Below, one piece after another: positions 32,480-43,986 of a stretch of 64,000 bases of DNA. Location of the stretch: positions 92,564 to 156,563 of the forward strand of contig JXTC01000022.1 of NCBI GenBank assembly GCA_002914845.1. Reading direction: 5' to 3'. How positions within the stretch are numbered: the stretch's first letter is position 1; every line of letters begins with the position of its first letter. Under the pieces are notes generated by a model, which saw only the letters and a program-made list of their open reading frames with translations, was not told the DNA's origin and made no database searches. The stretch comes from Trema orientale (Eukaryota; Streptophyta; Magnoliopsida; Rosales; Cannabaceae). The translations under genes and the position numbers were made by a program.

Positions 32480-35400
32480 AAACGGCCCTGCTATAACCTC
32501 TATTTTCATTCAGCAGCCCGCCCCTCTGCCTCTCTCTCTTTCTCGCCATCAACAGTAAGGTTCCCCTCGGCTTCGTATTTATTTATTTTCAGTTTCAAGT
32601 TATCATCATTGTTTAACCTTTTTTATTTTTTATTTTTATTAAATCTTAGAACTCGGAAGCAGCGTTTAGAGTCAAGTTCTGCTCTTGCATTGTTTGGTGA
32701 GAACTTAAAAAATCCCCTTCATTATCTGTCTCTTCATTTATACTTTTTTTTTTTTTATCTTCATTATTCGGCAAAATTCAATTCGTGTTTTTGCAAATTT
32801 ATTCTAATGTTTATTCGAATATGTCTGTCTGTCTATTATCTTTCTGTTCATTGATACTTTTTTATCTTCATTATTTGGTAATTCATGTTCTGCAGATTTA
32901 TTCTAATGTTCATGCTAATATGTTTGTCTCTCCATCCAGATAGGGATTTTGTAACTCTGCTTCTCTCCCTTTCATAATTTGCTTCCTTATACATATAATT
33001 TTATGCCTTTTTTTTTTTTAATTATTCTGAAGTTTTGCTGGACTTTAGCGCTAATTTGGGAAAAAAGGGTTTAGATTTTTTACTTTTTCAACATCTTGCA
33101 CACTAAGTGTTTTTTTTTTTTTTTAATAAAAAAAGTATACACATTTCCTAAAAATGAAATCTTTTGTGGCCATATTTGTACATTTATATACGTAAATATT
33201 ATCTCATTGATTATTTTGAATAGAAACGTCTTTTTAATGGCGAACTAGGTTTTGCTAATGGCCTTCGTATATAAATTAGTTGGTTTTACTCTCTATAGTG
33301 TTTCTTTGTTCATATTTAGTTTATATGGTGTTTTATGTGTTTGATTCTTTTTTTGTCTTATTTCTTTATCCAAGATATCCTTAATGTCAAATGTTTTATT
33401 GATTTTATTTGAGATTATATATTAACTTTTCTATTGAATTAATCCATTGTCATCAGGTCGGTGTTTTGTTCCACTGCTGATATTGAAGATATGGAGGTTC
33501 GATTTTTTTTTTTTTGGGCCTTTTGATTTCGTTCAAATCGTTTAAAAAAATAAAAAATAAAATAAAAAGCACCATCCAACCATTCTTACTCTTCTGCTTT
33601 TAATTCATCACTTGCTCAATTATACCATGCAGTCTTCCGCAAAAAAACCAAGATTATCTTTATCACAGATGGATTTGGTACTTTCAATTGCTGAGGGGGC
33701 AAAGAGGAAATTGGAGATTGCAAGTGTGGTGGCTAGCGTAACCTCAGACAGCTGTGAAACTCCCGCAATCCAAGTTCGTATTTATCATCCCACACTTTTT
33801 TTTTCTCCTTTCTTTTTTTACAAAAAGTTGTATATTTATTAAAAATTCTAATTACTTGATTAAATTTATTTACATATTTATTATTCCTGCAGGTTGATTT
33901 GACTTTGAGCGATAAAACTCCAATGACGACCTTTCTTTCATATCCAGGTTTATTTTTTTATTTGTTTTATTCTTACTGCATTGTATATGTATATGCTTGT
34001 TGAGAATTACATTAGATCTGATTTGTGTATTTCATGATTTAATTTTTAGAAACCCAAAGAGAGATCACTATGCGACGTGCTTCGCTATTAGTGAGTTGTC
34101 AATTCTCTGGTTTATTTGTTCGTTCTTGTTTATCGTGTATATTAAAATTACTCATACATGCTGAATTTGCAGGTCAATCCATTTGCCCTGCAATGGTCGG
34201 GAAGGTTAGTTCAAATCTATTCTCGTCTAACTTTTGGCACATTTGGTTCTCTTCAACTATTGTTGGTCACATGAATACGTATTTGTTATTAATTTTTTCT
34301 AGGACCCTACTGAGCAAGATACTATTGACGAGCTTATGACTCAACGTCTTGCTAAAATATGCGATGAGAATCGTTATTGCTCAATTGAGAAGGTACAACA
34401 GCAAATTGATTGGTATTTTTGCAATATATCTTTGTATAATTTTTATTATTGTTTTAAATCGCATCTTAATTGATCTTGTGGTGGTTTCAGGCGGCTAGGA
34501 ATGTGATATTTGCATTGTCACTTGCTGTCTGCAAAGCGGGTGCTCGCATCAAAGATAAGCCTCTTTACAAGGTTATTTATATGTCTTATCTTGTCTTAAT
34601 GGATTGTTAGCGGTTATTGATCTGAATTACGTAGTGTGCCAAATGTGGAAGCTTCCTCTTTTGTTTTGATTGATATATCTGATTATATTCTCACACCTAG
34701 TCCCTTTAATTGTATGTAGTATATTAGAGAGATTTCTGAGAACGAGGAGTATTGTGAATATCCTTGCCCTGTTTTAAAGGTCATTAATAGTTGTCAATTA
34801 GATTCAGAAAACAAACCCGCTAAGCAGGTATGTCTTTTTTTTTTTTTTCTCCCCAGTTTTAATTGTTTTATCATATTTTGTTTTCTCATGGATTGTCCTT
34901 GTTTTGAGTTGTCTGCTGCATTTCTGCTTGCAGCACGTCATGATTTTTCATACAATGGCTCGGTCATTTGAAGATGCCATCATCATAGTCAAGGAACTTT
35001 ACATGCATTTTAAGGTAGTTTGCCTTTTCATCTTTAAACGGCAGTATGCTTGTTTTTGGAGAAAATTTATCCCCTCTAATGTTTCTTGTGTACTAACAAC
35101 AACACATGTCCTCTCCTTCTCCCATACCCCTCCAAAAGAATCATATCATCAATAAATATGGCCAGGATGCTATCAAGGAGGATGATGATGGTGGTTGCAA
35201 TCTTAATAATATTCAGGTTATTTGCTCGATATTGATTCCACTTTCTCCCTCTTTCTTAACTTAAGAATTTGTGTTCTATTTTTTTTGATGTTATTTTCTT
35301 ATGTTATTTCATTAATCTACAATTTTACTAATATATCTTCTTTTTAATTTGGTAGACAAAGGAAGCTTTGGATTTGTTGGTGGAGGTCATTGACAATGCT

Positions 35401-36657
35401 GGATATTTAGGGGATGTTAGTTTCTCTTCCGCTCTATGTTTGCCTTTATGTAGAGGAGAATCATATATGACTGGGGATATTATATATGACTAGAGGTTTA
35501 CAAATTTGCATCCTTCTTTTGTAGGTTTATATCGGATTGGATTTTACTGCATCTAAGTTAGATATCCATGAGGTATTTGCAAGCAATCTATTATGTAGTT
35601 CTCCCATTTGATCTAAACCTTCATTGATTATTATTGTAGCTTATTAACTTGTTTTTTTAAATACTTAAATTGTGCTTACAGAGCAAATATATGGTGAAAG
35701 ACCATAATATTTTGTTTTTCAAAAATCCATTTCACTGTAACGATTGGGACCTCTACCACAAGCTAACCCATGATGTCGAGCTCTCGCACGAGGTAACTCT
35801 ATCATTTTACGAGGACGGTGGAGGAGATGAAATAGAAAAAGCCCGAGTAGTTATGGGATATCATTCTTTCACCAACCTGAAGGTTTGATACTTAATGTTA
35901 GATATATGAAACACAATTATATTTATAGAGATTTTGATGCCGGTTAAACATGTCCTAATTGAAATTGTCCATGGTTGCAGATGCTTAGGAAGGCAATTAA
36001 AGGGAAAGTTTGCAATTCTCTTCTTCTTGAGGTGGCACTGGGGATATCTTTACTTATTTTGATGGTTTTGTTAGAGCTTTTTTACTGCATCAATAAATTT
36101 TTATTTTTTACTTTTATTGTGATAGGTGAATGAATTAAGATGTATTACAGAATGCATTGAAGTGCTAGAATTATTGAGAACGGCTGGTTGGACACTTTTA
36201 ATGTCAGGCCACAACAGGTTTGGATTTTCACACTAGGTTAATAATATACAGATATATATATATATATGGTTTTCTACCACTATTATCTTTTAACTAGTTT
36301 TACCTGTCAGTTGTGAGATGGACACTGATATTGCTGATCTCTTTGTTGGGTTTAGACCGGTAATTATTCTTTGCCCTTTTTAACTACTATTTTATTGAGA
36401 ACTCCTTAAATTACTTTTTTTTCCCCCTTTCAGTATCAAATTGAGATAGGAGATTGCTTTATGAATGAGCACAAACCTTGCAATATGTGTGAAAGGGTGG
36501 GTATCTTTTTTATTGGACTCTCTCCTTTTACATATCGTCTTTTTTGGGAAAAAAAAGAGAATAATTGGACAATGTCTTTGATCAGTTGATAGTATTAATT
36601 ATCCTTTTTTATTGCATGCAGCTTAAATATATTGATTCTGAGGGGTCGGAAGAGTAG
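32480..36657 (+). CDS. Enolase-like protein, catalytically degenerate (18 coding exons)
   Basis: A CT-rich 5' UTR exon ends near 32554, and the next exon starts at 33457. Coding exons, from ATG 33491 to TAG 36657: 33491-33496, 33633-33773, 33893-33947, 34050-34109, 34173-34204, 34303-34392, 34491-34571, 34720-34827, 34934-35014, 35139-35216, 35356-35415, 35525-35572, 35682-35882, 35981-36031, 36126-36217, 36311-36359, 36434-36496, 36622-36657. This gives 443 residues, close to normal enolase. Order matches enolase: VDLTLSD, VGKDPTEQDTID, LSLAVCKAGA, KYGQDA, KEALDLL, IGLDFTAS, NPF..NDW, LLLEVNE, DIADLFVG. Enolase interconverts 2-phosphoglycerate and PEP. Here the usual catalytic Glu168, Glu211, Lys345 and Lys396 (yeast numbering) align to His192, Asp235, Glu364 and Glu415, and the metal-binding Glu295 to Lys294. 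Asp270 is kept. The donor at 34110 keeps the frame; the stronger-looking one at 34091 breaks it. Probably a pseudoenzyme or a decaying paralogue. Confidence 0.8.
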
Positions 36658-38608
36658 AAAAGTTCAAGCTCCGCTTTTAGATATTTAGTAGTTCGTACCT
36701 GGTCTTCAGTTGCGCCAATGGAAATACTTGTTTGAAATGGCGAAACACATTTTATTAGTTAGTAGTTTGGGACATTTTGGATAAATACACGTGCAATATT
36801 CATATCAAAAAGTACTTGTGTAATTGTGAGATTGGAATTCTATGTGCGATATCCATGTGTTGGTTTTCCAGAACTTGCAATTCCCAGCAAGTATTTCAAA
36901 TATTTCAACCAACAAATGTAAATTGATTAATTCCTATCATGTTTATTTAGTTATTTGATGTTATCTACGTGTTTGGTTCTCATTTGCTCTATGCCTAATA
37001 TTGTTGGATTTTTGGGAAGATTAATTGCAATTGACTATTAACTAATTATCTTTAACTAGACCCGTAGACTATTGAAAGCTCTAAATTAATAGATAATCTA
37101 GACACTATTTATAGGGGTAACATGATACAGTTCTGTTGTTGAGGTGACGTTTTCGAAAGTGACGAAATCAATTATTGTCACCATCAACAAAATTCTAGAA
37201 CTAGAAAATAAATTGAGAATTTGTTTAGCAAAAGTGAAAACATACTCGTATCAAAAAAAAAAAAAAAGGAAAAAGTGAAAAAAAAACTGCTTCGGACACA
37301 AACAGGTGTTGAAGGCCCAACTTCAACAAGGGTCTTGTAGCAAAAGGGTTTTAAAATACCATTTGAATTGGGTTATGATACGGAGTCCGAAATAGTAGTT
37401 CAAGACGCCCTTCAAACTCAATGCTCTGAAAATGGTCAACATAACGCGACAAAATACTCGTCGTATTCTCAGATTCTAATTCCAAACACTTTCACAACAG
37501 TGTCATCAAACCACCTTCAACCGTATGAAACATGCTTCTAGTTTGAACATCAATCAAGCAAGAGACCTTTCCATGGATGCTGCATTCTCCGTTAGAACTT
37601 GCCTGTTAGAAACATTTTCTAAACATAGCCTAGAAGGATTTGTTTAATAAAAGGCAACAAGGTGCCTTGCATTATCATCAATTCATTTTGTTCATTAATG
37701 CATTATTTTTCTCTGGTGTGTTTCATCTCTCTCACTCTCTTTGGCTCTCTCGTTCTCTCTCTCTTTAGAGCAACCATATATGATATAACTACTACCATCG
37801 CCATGTCTCCTTTCACATCCGTACAGTCTTTTTTGTCGTATTCTTCCGAGTTTCATCACATACTCTATGAGCCAAAATCATCATTACACCCTTTCGTTGC
37901 CGCTCGAGCCCATGTCTCTGAGTCTCACTCAGTGCCGTCTCATGCAAAGTTCCTAGAAATTGGTTTTTAACCACTTTTCTGGTCCTCATCTGATGCAGCT
38001 TAGTAATGATAAAGAGGACATTTTTAGCTTTGAAAGTAGGTACTGACTATTTACTTCGACTGGACTACGAAGGTGAAATGTGTAAGAAAAGTGCAACCTA
38101 ACCATGTATTGATCACATGAATATCGAGGCAAATAAACATGTAGCTAACATTGATGACCTGAGCTTTTGGATGAATCAAGGAGGCCGTGTGCATCAGTTG
38201 TAATGAAAAGGTTGTATCTTGTAAGAATAACTGGGCGCCAAAAATTAAAATCACATATCTTTACTTCTCATACTAAGGAGGCTGGCCCTGTAAAGAGGAG
38301 TTGCTATGTCTCACTGCAGAAGTGAGATAGAAATGAGTAAAAAAAGAGTGAAACGTAGTTCTCCTAAAGCCAAATTTACTTTCATTCTAAGGGAGTATGG
38401 TCCCTGTAAAGTTTATAAGAATGCTAAATCCACTCTCTTTTCCACTCTTATATCCCACCGCATAAGCGAGATAGAATTATGAGTAAAAAAGAGTGGGTTT
38501 TACGAATATAAAAAAGAGTGGATTTAGCACTCCTCCACTATAAATACACGAAGCTTGTTCATTTTCTCCCATAAAGTAATTTGAAATTGAGAAGACTTCT
38601 TCTATCTC
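36658..38608. other. 3' flank of the enolase-like gene and intergenic DNA
   Basis: 36658-36960 is the likely 3' UTR and flank. A poly-A run lies at 37253-37267. A 102-codon plus-strand frame at 37662-37970 (hydrophobic start, then Ser/His-rich) has no domain I recognise and is probably chance. 38250-38540 has repeated GAGTAAAAAAGAGTG phrases in both orientations, possibly a decayed MITE. Confidence 0.4.
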
Positions 38609-38609
38609 T

Positions 38610-38675
38610 TCACAATAAACTAACACCAAACTCAAAAGTCAGACAATAAACTAACACCAAACTCAAAAGTCAGAA
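38610..38675. repeat. 32-bp tandem duplication
   Basis: CAATAAACTAACACCAAACT continuing to AAAGTCAGA occurs twice head to tail, without mismatch. Confidence 0.9.
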
Positions 38676-38950
38676 AAGATTCAAATACAGAAAAGTGAGA
38701 GGATAAAAACAAAGTAACTTGACCACAAAGAAGTTAAAACAGCAGATACGTCCAAAGACCAATAAAAGGGGGTACTAGTAGAAAGCATATATATGAATAT
38801 ATATATATATATAGATATAGACTTAATAATATTTAGAATCATCTCTGTGGACAAAACCGCATAGCTTCCTTTTACTGGATGATCAACCAAGTCGTTGATG
38901 ATTGAGCTGAGCCTCGGCACCCTTGAAATTATTCCAAAATGGCAAATAAC

Positions 38951-40222
38951 TCATTTCAAGAAATATCGGGATTTGGCAATTTTCATGGCCAAGTCCGATA
39001 GTGATTTGTTCATGAACACATACTTTCTCCCTTTGAGGTCGGTTCCGCCCTCCACGAGACAAAGGTCTTCAAGTTTATTCAATATCTCATGACCCTTCTT
39101 AATCGTGGTCGGCAAACTTAAGCTATAAATCACCCCGTCATCTATAAGACTAAACATCATCAAATCTCTAGTAGTTATAGAGTCTTCAGCATGCAGTCCA
39201 CAATATATGAAGCAACGTTGAAGTTCCCAATCTTTCAATAGGTCATAGCAACACCTCAAGATACGAAAAAGCTTAGTCGGCATAGGGTCAGATTGATCTA
39301 CTCCTCCTCCTCCTCCTTCAGCAGTTAGTTTCCCCAGAGCAGCGTTCCACTCACGTTTGAAGACATGCTTTAAACTTAAGCATCTTGCCAAGGTAACAAT
39401 CCCAAGTGGCACACCATCACATTCTCTGACAATAGATCTCGCAATGGCATCAAGGCGAGGTAGAATCGCAGTGCCATGTTTCTCCACAAACAATTCCCAG
39501 GAATCTTCAAAGGAAAGAGGCTCCAATTGGACTGTCTTCTGGCATCCCGTGAGTTGGCACAGTTCCAATGATCGAGTGGTCAAAATGATGGTGCAGGAAT
39601 CTGAAGGAATTCCGAGCTGATCCGGAGGTATAGGAGTAGTGGACACACTGTCAAGAATGAGCACAGATTTCTTGAATGCTGTCTTATATGCTTCTAGTGG
39701 CTTGAGAAGTTGAGTCATCCTTTTAGTGTGGTCAACATCATATGAGATGTCAACGTGCAAAGATTCCGCGATCTCATTCTGTAGATCATCAATGGAGAAT
39801 GCTGGAGGTACATCGACCCAAGAAACAAAAAAGTCAGGATGAGAGTCAAGTTTTGCGTGTATATGCCTAGCTACGGCAGTTTTACCAAGCCCCTCGGATC
39901 CCCATAAGCCAATGACTGAGACATCAGGATCATTCTCTACCCATTGGCAAACGGCATCGACAGTTTGCTCAAACACATTACCCACTAAGCGTGGTGGAAG
40001 AGGAAGGCCACCTTTATCCAGTTTTGAGGTAAGCCTATCAATCTCTGCACCAACAAACTCTTTATTGGTGTCGTTTTTCAAGTTTTGCAGAGTTTGCAAC
40101 TTTGTTTCCAGTCCCAAAATGGTTGCAGGGTTCATCAAAGAATTACTTGTTCCACCAGTAGTACTAGTGTCCGGTTTCGTATCTAACACAAGAAAAATAT
40201 ACACAAAAGAAGAAGATGACAT
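38951..40222 (-). CDS. NB-ARC-only NLR-type protein, no LRR
   Basis: Frame from ATG 40222 (about 423 residues) to the stop at 38951. After a short N-terminal segment with a weak coiled coil (TILGLETKLQTLQNLKND), the NB-ARC domain runs: P-loop GSEGLGKTA, RNBS-A-like FFVSWVDVPPAFSIDDLQNE, kinase-2 KKSVLILDSV (the usual second Asp of LLVLDDVW is Ser), RNBS-B TIILTTRS, GLPL-type CDGVPLG, RNBS-D-like RCFIYCGLHAED. The MHD position reads VFMNKSLSDLAM. It stops there with no leucine-rich repeats; full CNLs are about twice as long. A GGGGG linker sits after the GLPL motif. Such NLRs sense pathogen effectors. This one, with altered kinase-2 and MHD and no LRR, may be a decoy, a partner or a decaying gene. 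Same strand as the full NLR at 46196. A 5' exon beyond 40222 is possible (acceptor-like TTGTGTTAG at about 40182-40190). Confidence 0.75.
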   Translation of the reverse strand: MSSSSFVYIFLVLDTKPDTSTTGGTSNSLMNPATILGLETKLQTLQNLKNDTNKEFVGAEIDRLTSKLDKGGLPLPPRLVGNVFEQTVDAVCQWVENDPDVSVIGLWGSEGLGKTAVARHIHAKLDSHPDFFVSWVDVPPAFSIDDLQNEIAESLHVDISYDVDHTKRMTQLLKPLEAYKTAFKKSVLILDSVSTTPIPPDQLGIPSDSCTIILTTRSLELCQLTGCQKTVQLEPLSFEDSWELFVEKHGTAILPRLDAIARSIVRECDGVPLGIVTLARCLSLKHVFKREWNAALGKLTAEGGGGGVDQSDPMPTKLFRILRCCYDLLKDWELQRCFIYCGLHAEDSITTRDLMMFSLIDDGVIYSLSLPTTIKKGHEILNKLEDLCLVEGGTDLKGRKYVFMNKSLSDLAMKIAKSRYFLK

Positions 40223-40891
40223 AACTAAATAATAATTCCGCACCGCTGAGTACTACACACACATGAAAATCTTAAAAGAGAATACAAACCATATTTGGTT
40301 GATATAAGATAGTGATGAAAACCAAAAGTAAATTAATTAATTATTTTTTTAAAAAAAAAAAAAAACAACAACAACAACAACAACAATCAGTTGAAACAAA
40401 AACAAAAAATTAAAAAAAAAGGGTAACTAGGGATTCTGCGAAACACCTTGGGCGACACTTGAATTGAAAGATTTGACGGCTAACATAATCTGAATATCGA
40501 ATCGGCCCCCGTCATAGTCACCCATTTCTGCAGAGGAGTTCAGGGCTTTTAGGTGATGCGAACGAGCTTAGGGCTTTAGGTGAGGCTGCCGCTCAGAGAA
40601 GGCAGAGCACAACAATTTGATCAGTATGATGATGCTGCAGCAGCAGATGCATAAAATACGATTCTAATATCCTCAATACTACGTCGTTTCTCTTCTCTGT
40701 TACTATTACTTTTACCCTACGATTCTAAATATCCCCTATACTACGTCGTTTCTCTTCTCTAAATTACTACCTTTTAATTTTTATCGACTTTACCCTTTGG
40801 CCTTTTCTTCTGCACAGCTCCAAAACGACTTATTAACTTATATAAATTTAAATTCCACGATTTATTAATCAATCATACACCGTGTACGAAA
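40223..40891. other. 5' flank of the NB-ARC gene
   Basis: Has an (ACA)n tract at 40363-40385 and a ~75-bp imperfect repeat around CTACGTCGTTTCTCTTCTCT (about 40680 and 40740). A 5' UTR may lie here. No further gene is seen. Confidence 0.4.
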
Positions 40892-41069
40892 AATATTTCA
40901 TGTATTTATATTTTTGCTTGCTTTTAGTTCGAATTTTATGATAATCCTATTAAATACAAATACCTTTGATTATTTCTTTTAATATTTCCTGTATTTATAT
41001 TTTTGATTGCTTTTAGTTCCATTTTTATGATAATCTTATTAAATACAAATATCTTTGATTATTTCTTTA
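40892..41069. repeat. 89-bp tandem duplication
   Basis: AATATTTCATGTATTTATAT through CTTTGATTATTTCTTT is repeated from 40981 with a few substitutions. Confidence 0.85.
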
Positions 41070-42183
41070 AATACTCAAGTTGAATTGGAATATTAATAGC
41101 CATAGTTATTATCAGAATCAAGGCCATAGTTGATCATCTTGACACATATACATTGATGAAAGAGAAAATTCTTTTTTTATGACTAAAATAATAAAAAATC
41201 AAGACTGTTTGGGATTGGACCTCGTGCTCTAATTAATTAGCGAGACTTATGATTAATTAAAACAAAATAGAGAATAACTGGGATTAAGATTAGATCACAG
41301 GTGTACACTGAAACGGCCACTACAATGAGTGCCACGTGTGGAGTCCCAATGGGCGGTTGTAACGTAAGGGTTATTGCAACACGTTCTAAGTGTCAAAGTC
41401 TCGATAGGCTGTTATAAATAAGCAACAACACTTCCCACGATGTCATTACCATAAAAGGCAGTTGCTAAGGATAACTTGTTTACGTAAGATGATGATAATA
41501 ATATAATAATGCAATAATAATAAATGGGATTAGTTGACGGAGGCGAATAAACCGACCATAATATCAATTAAAAGTCAAATTACAGAAGATCAGAGGTTAG
41601 AAAATAGAAATAATAATAATAATAATATGAAGCAAGGGTGAAAGGTGATGAGAAAACACGAAATCATGAACTTGTAGCACAGAGTTCGAGGAGAATAGCT
41701 CTCTGCCCATAGATCACTAAAGTGCAAGAATTAGAAATTGCATGCAAAACAACTTGTGAAACAAATTATATATGTAGAAAATGGTGACGAAAAAGTAATG
41801 AAGTGATGAGAAAATGATATAAAAAAAGATGTTGGGCCTAGACCATGCAAATGAATGAATATGGGATATGGGCCTAGAAGTAGATATAGGCGAAATTGAT
41901 GGGAGTAGTCTTTTTCTTTGGCAACTTGACTTTTTCAGTCTCTTTTTTCAGGATGACTTTTCTGGTACTCTCACACAATAAAAAGTCTAAAATACCCCTT
42001 CTATGAATAACCTTCAGCCATCTTTTGTTACTGTCTGTTACAAATGTGTGACTCTTAGTTACACTTAAATAAAATCTTTCAACTATTTGTAACGATATAA
42101 AACAAACTGTGTACTCTCAATCACAAAATTATGACTAACTATAATAATATTGTGAGTAATGTAATAATTTAAAACATACCCTG
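41070..42183. other. Intergenic, no gene seen
   Basis: AT-rich, with TAA-type short repeats near 41500-41625. No domain-bearing frame. Confidence 0.5.
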
Positions 42184-42488
42184 AAAGAGGCCTTGACCCT
42201 GGGAATCAAAACATCGAGGCTTTCAGGAAAGTGTTAGAGGAGTGTAAGTTGGACGACTTAGGCTTCTCTGGTCCTAAGTTAACTTGGGATAATAGAAGGG
42301 AAGAAGAGGCAAATATCCAAGAACGTTTGGATCGATTTGTAGCAAATGAGGGATGGTGCGCTCATTTCGTTAACAGGAGAGTGTTCCATCATGACTTTTG
42401 GGGGTCAGACCATAGAGTTTTACGTCTTGTCCTAGACAATCACCAATTGGAGCTATCTATTGGAACCCGACAGAAGAGCTTTACTTTC
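42184..42488 (+). pseudogene. LINE endonuclease-end fragment
   Basis: The open frame carries the end of a plant L1 endonuclease domain: LEECKLDDLGFSGPKLTWDN, ERLDRFVANE.W, DFWGSDHRVL. It ends abruptly inside sequence whose last 95 bp (42394-42488) equal the first 95 bp of the LINE fragment at 28246. The two pieces look like consecutive parts of one LINE (overlap 95 bp), so the larger piece probably belongs here or in a relative. Neither 5' end nor poly-A is present. Confidence 0.8.
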
Positions 42489-43364
42489 TATTGTCAACAA
42501 TCCCCTACTTTGCAGATTACCAATTTCTATGAAACTCGATCTAGTTTCATTTTTCTCAGGTCGCATATCCTTTATTCGAGGAAGGTATCACTTTAATCCA
42601 AATAAAAACATGTGACCTGACACTCCTATTTTCGGTTGACTTTCCTTTATTAGTTTTGATCATTGATATAGATTTTGAGATCGCACAACAGTATGAGTAC
42701 TTTTTTAATTTTTATTTTTTTTCCTAGAAAAAGTAAATATGGTGAGTCTGTTTTGAAATTATAAAGAAGAAAGTATATTAGTACAAAATTAATTAATCTA
42801 ATTTAAATAATTTTCGCGCGTCAAACGTATCAAGTAAACGGTAGAATAAGTCGCATATTCATATCAAGTAAACGGTAGGGTAGAATGAGTCACGTGTTCA
42901 CGTGGTATCCAAAATTATCACCTCTATAATTAGATATTGATATTGTAGTACATGATCAATGTAATCAATCTTCTAATCCTTGGCCTAGTTGCGTTCATTG
43001 TTTATTGTACTCACTATCCCACTCTTGATTCTTTTAACCATGTCTATACGTCGATTTTATTGAAAGCACTTACTGAGTGTGCTCGAATGTCTTATTGGCT
43101 TGGATTGCCATGTGTATTTCCGCGTAAATCCTTTTAACCAGGCACCGAAGCACATAGCCCCACTCAATTTTATTTTTCTTTTATAAAAGCCTAATTATTC
43201 ACATATTTTTATAACTTTTTAACCTAAATTATGTACAAAGCCCCCACTTAAAAATAAACAAAATATATAATAATCCCTTAAAATAAATAAAATATAATTT
43301 TAACCCCACCAGATAAAAATCCTGACTCCGTCCTGCCATGCTTTTAGCTATAGGAATTTCACTC
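42489..43364. other. Intergenic, no gene seen
   Basis: AT-rich DNA. AAGTAAACGGTAG occurs twice near 42835 and 42867. 43150-43340 has the TAAAAGCC/AGCCCCCACTT and CTGACTCCGTC wording of a decayed hAT-like end, but no matching pair was found. Confidence 0.4.
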
Positions 43365-43367
43365 TTA

Positions 43368-43803
43368 GGCTATATTTGGTAGGAAGGAAGGAGAGTAGGA
43401 AGGATGGAGAGTGTAAGAAGGAAGGAGAGTAAGAAGGATGGAGAGTGTATGAAGGAGGGAGAGGAGAGTAATAATCCCTTAAATTGTTTGGTAGAAAGGA
43501 TGTAGAGTAGGAAGGATGAAGAGTATTTATTTGTAAAATTACCATATTATCTATTTTATCTTTTTAAAATTAATTGACTTGATGGGTAAAATTGTCAATT
43601 CATATTTTTTTCTTTTCAATTTTTTCTAATCCTTCCAATTTGGGGGGATGAATTTTTGTGGCCTTGGAGGGAGACCCTCTCCCTCTACTTCTCCTCTCCC
43701 TCCTTCTGTCCCTCCTACCAAATACAAGATTTTAGTTCTCCCTTCATCTCTCTCCCTCCACTCCTCTCCATCCCTCCAAAAATCCCCTCTACCAAATATA
43801 GCC
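43368..43803. mobile_element. Tourist-like MITE (PIF/Harbinger type)
   Basis: Ends GGCTATATTTGGTAG (43368-43382) and its reverse complement CTACCAAATATAGCC (43789-43803) are perfect. Both sides have TTA (43365-43367 and 43804-43806), the 3-bp target duplication of PIF/Harbinger MITEs. The left inside is a GGAAGGATGGAGAGT minisatellite; the right inside is its CT-rich counterpart, so the whole element folds back. No coding capacity. Confidence 0.85.
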
Positions 43804-43863
43804 TTAAAGAAATATGAATAGTGAAAGCCTTTTCTTGCTTTTCTATGGACTACTTGGTGATTC

Positions 43864-43986
43864 TTGGTAGCAAAATGCCAAGAGAGCTCCGAGTGATTCT
43901 TTGGGGCAATCTTGTCCGATGAAATTGGTAGCAAAATGCCAAGAGAGCTCCGAGTGATTCTTTGGGGCAATCTTGTCCGATGAAAT
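43864..43986. repeat. Perfect 61-bp tandem duplication
   Basis: TTGGTAGCAAAATGCCAAGA through TTGTCCGATGAAA occurs twice in a row without a mismatch. It encodes no recognised peptide. Either very recent or an assembly error. Confidence 0.9.

Noticed and set aside
37662..37970. 102-codon hydrophobic-start frame
   Set aside because: No recognisable domain or splice context, and composition like the surrounding DNA.
40447..40526. Possible first exon (MGDYDGG...) for the NB-ARC gene
   Set aside because: The phase does not match the acceptor at about 40182; joining gives an early stop.
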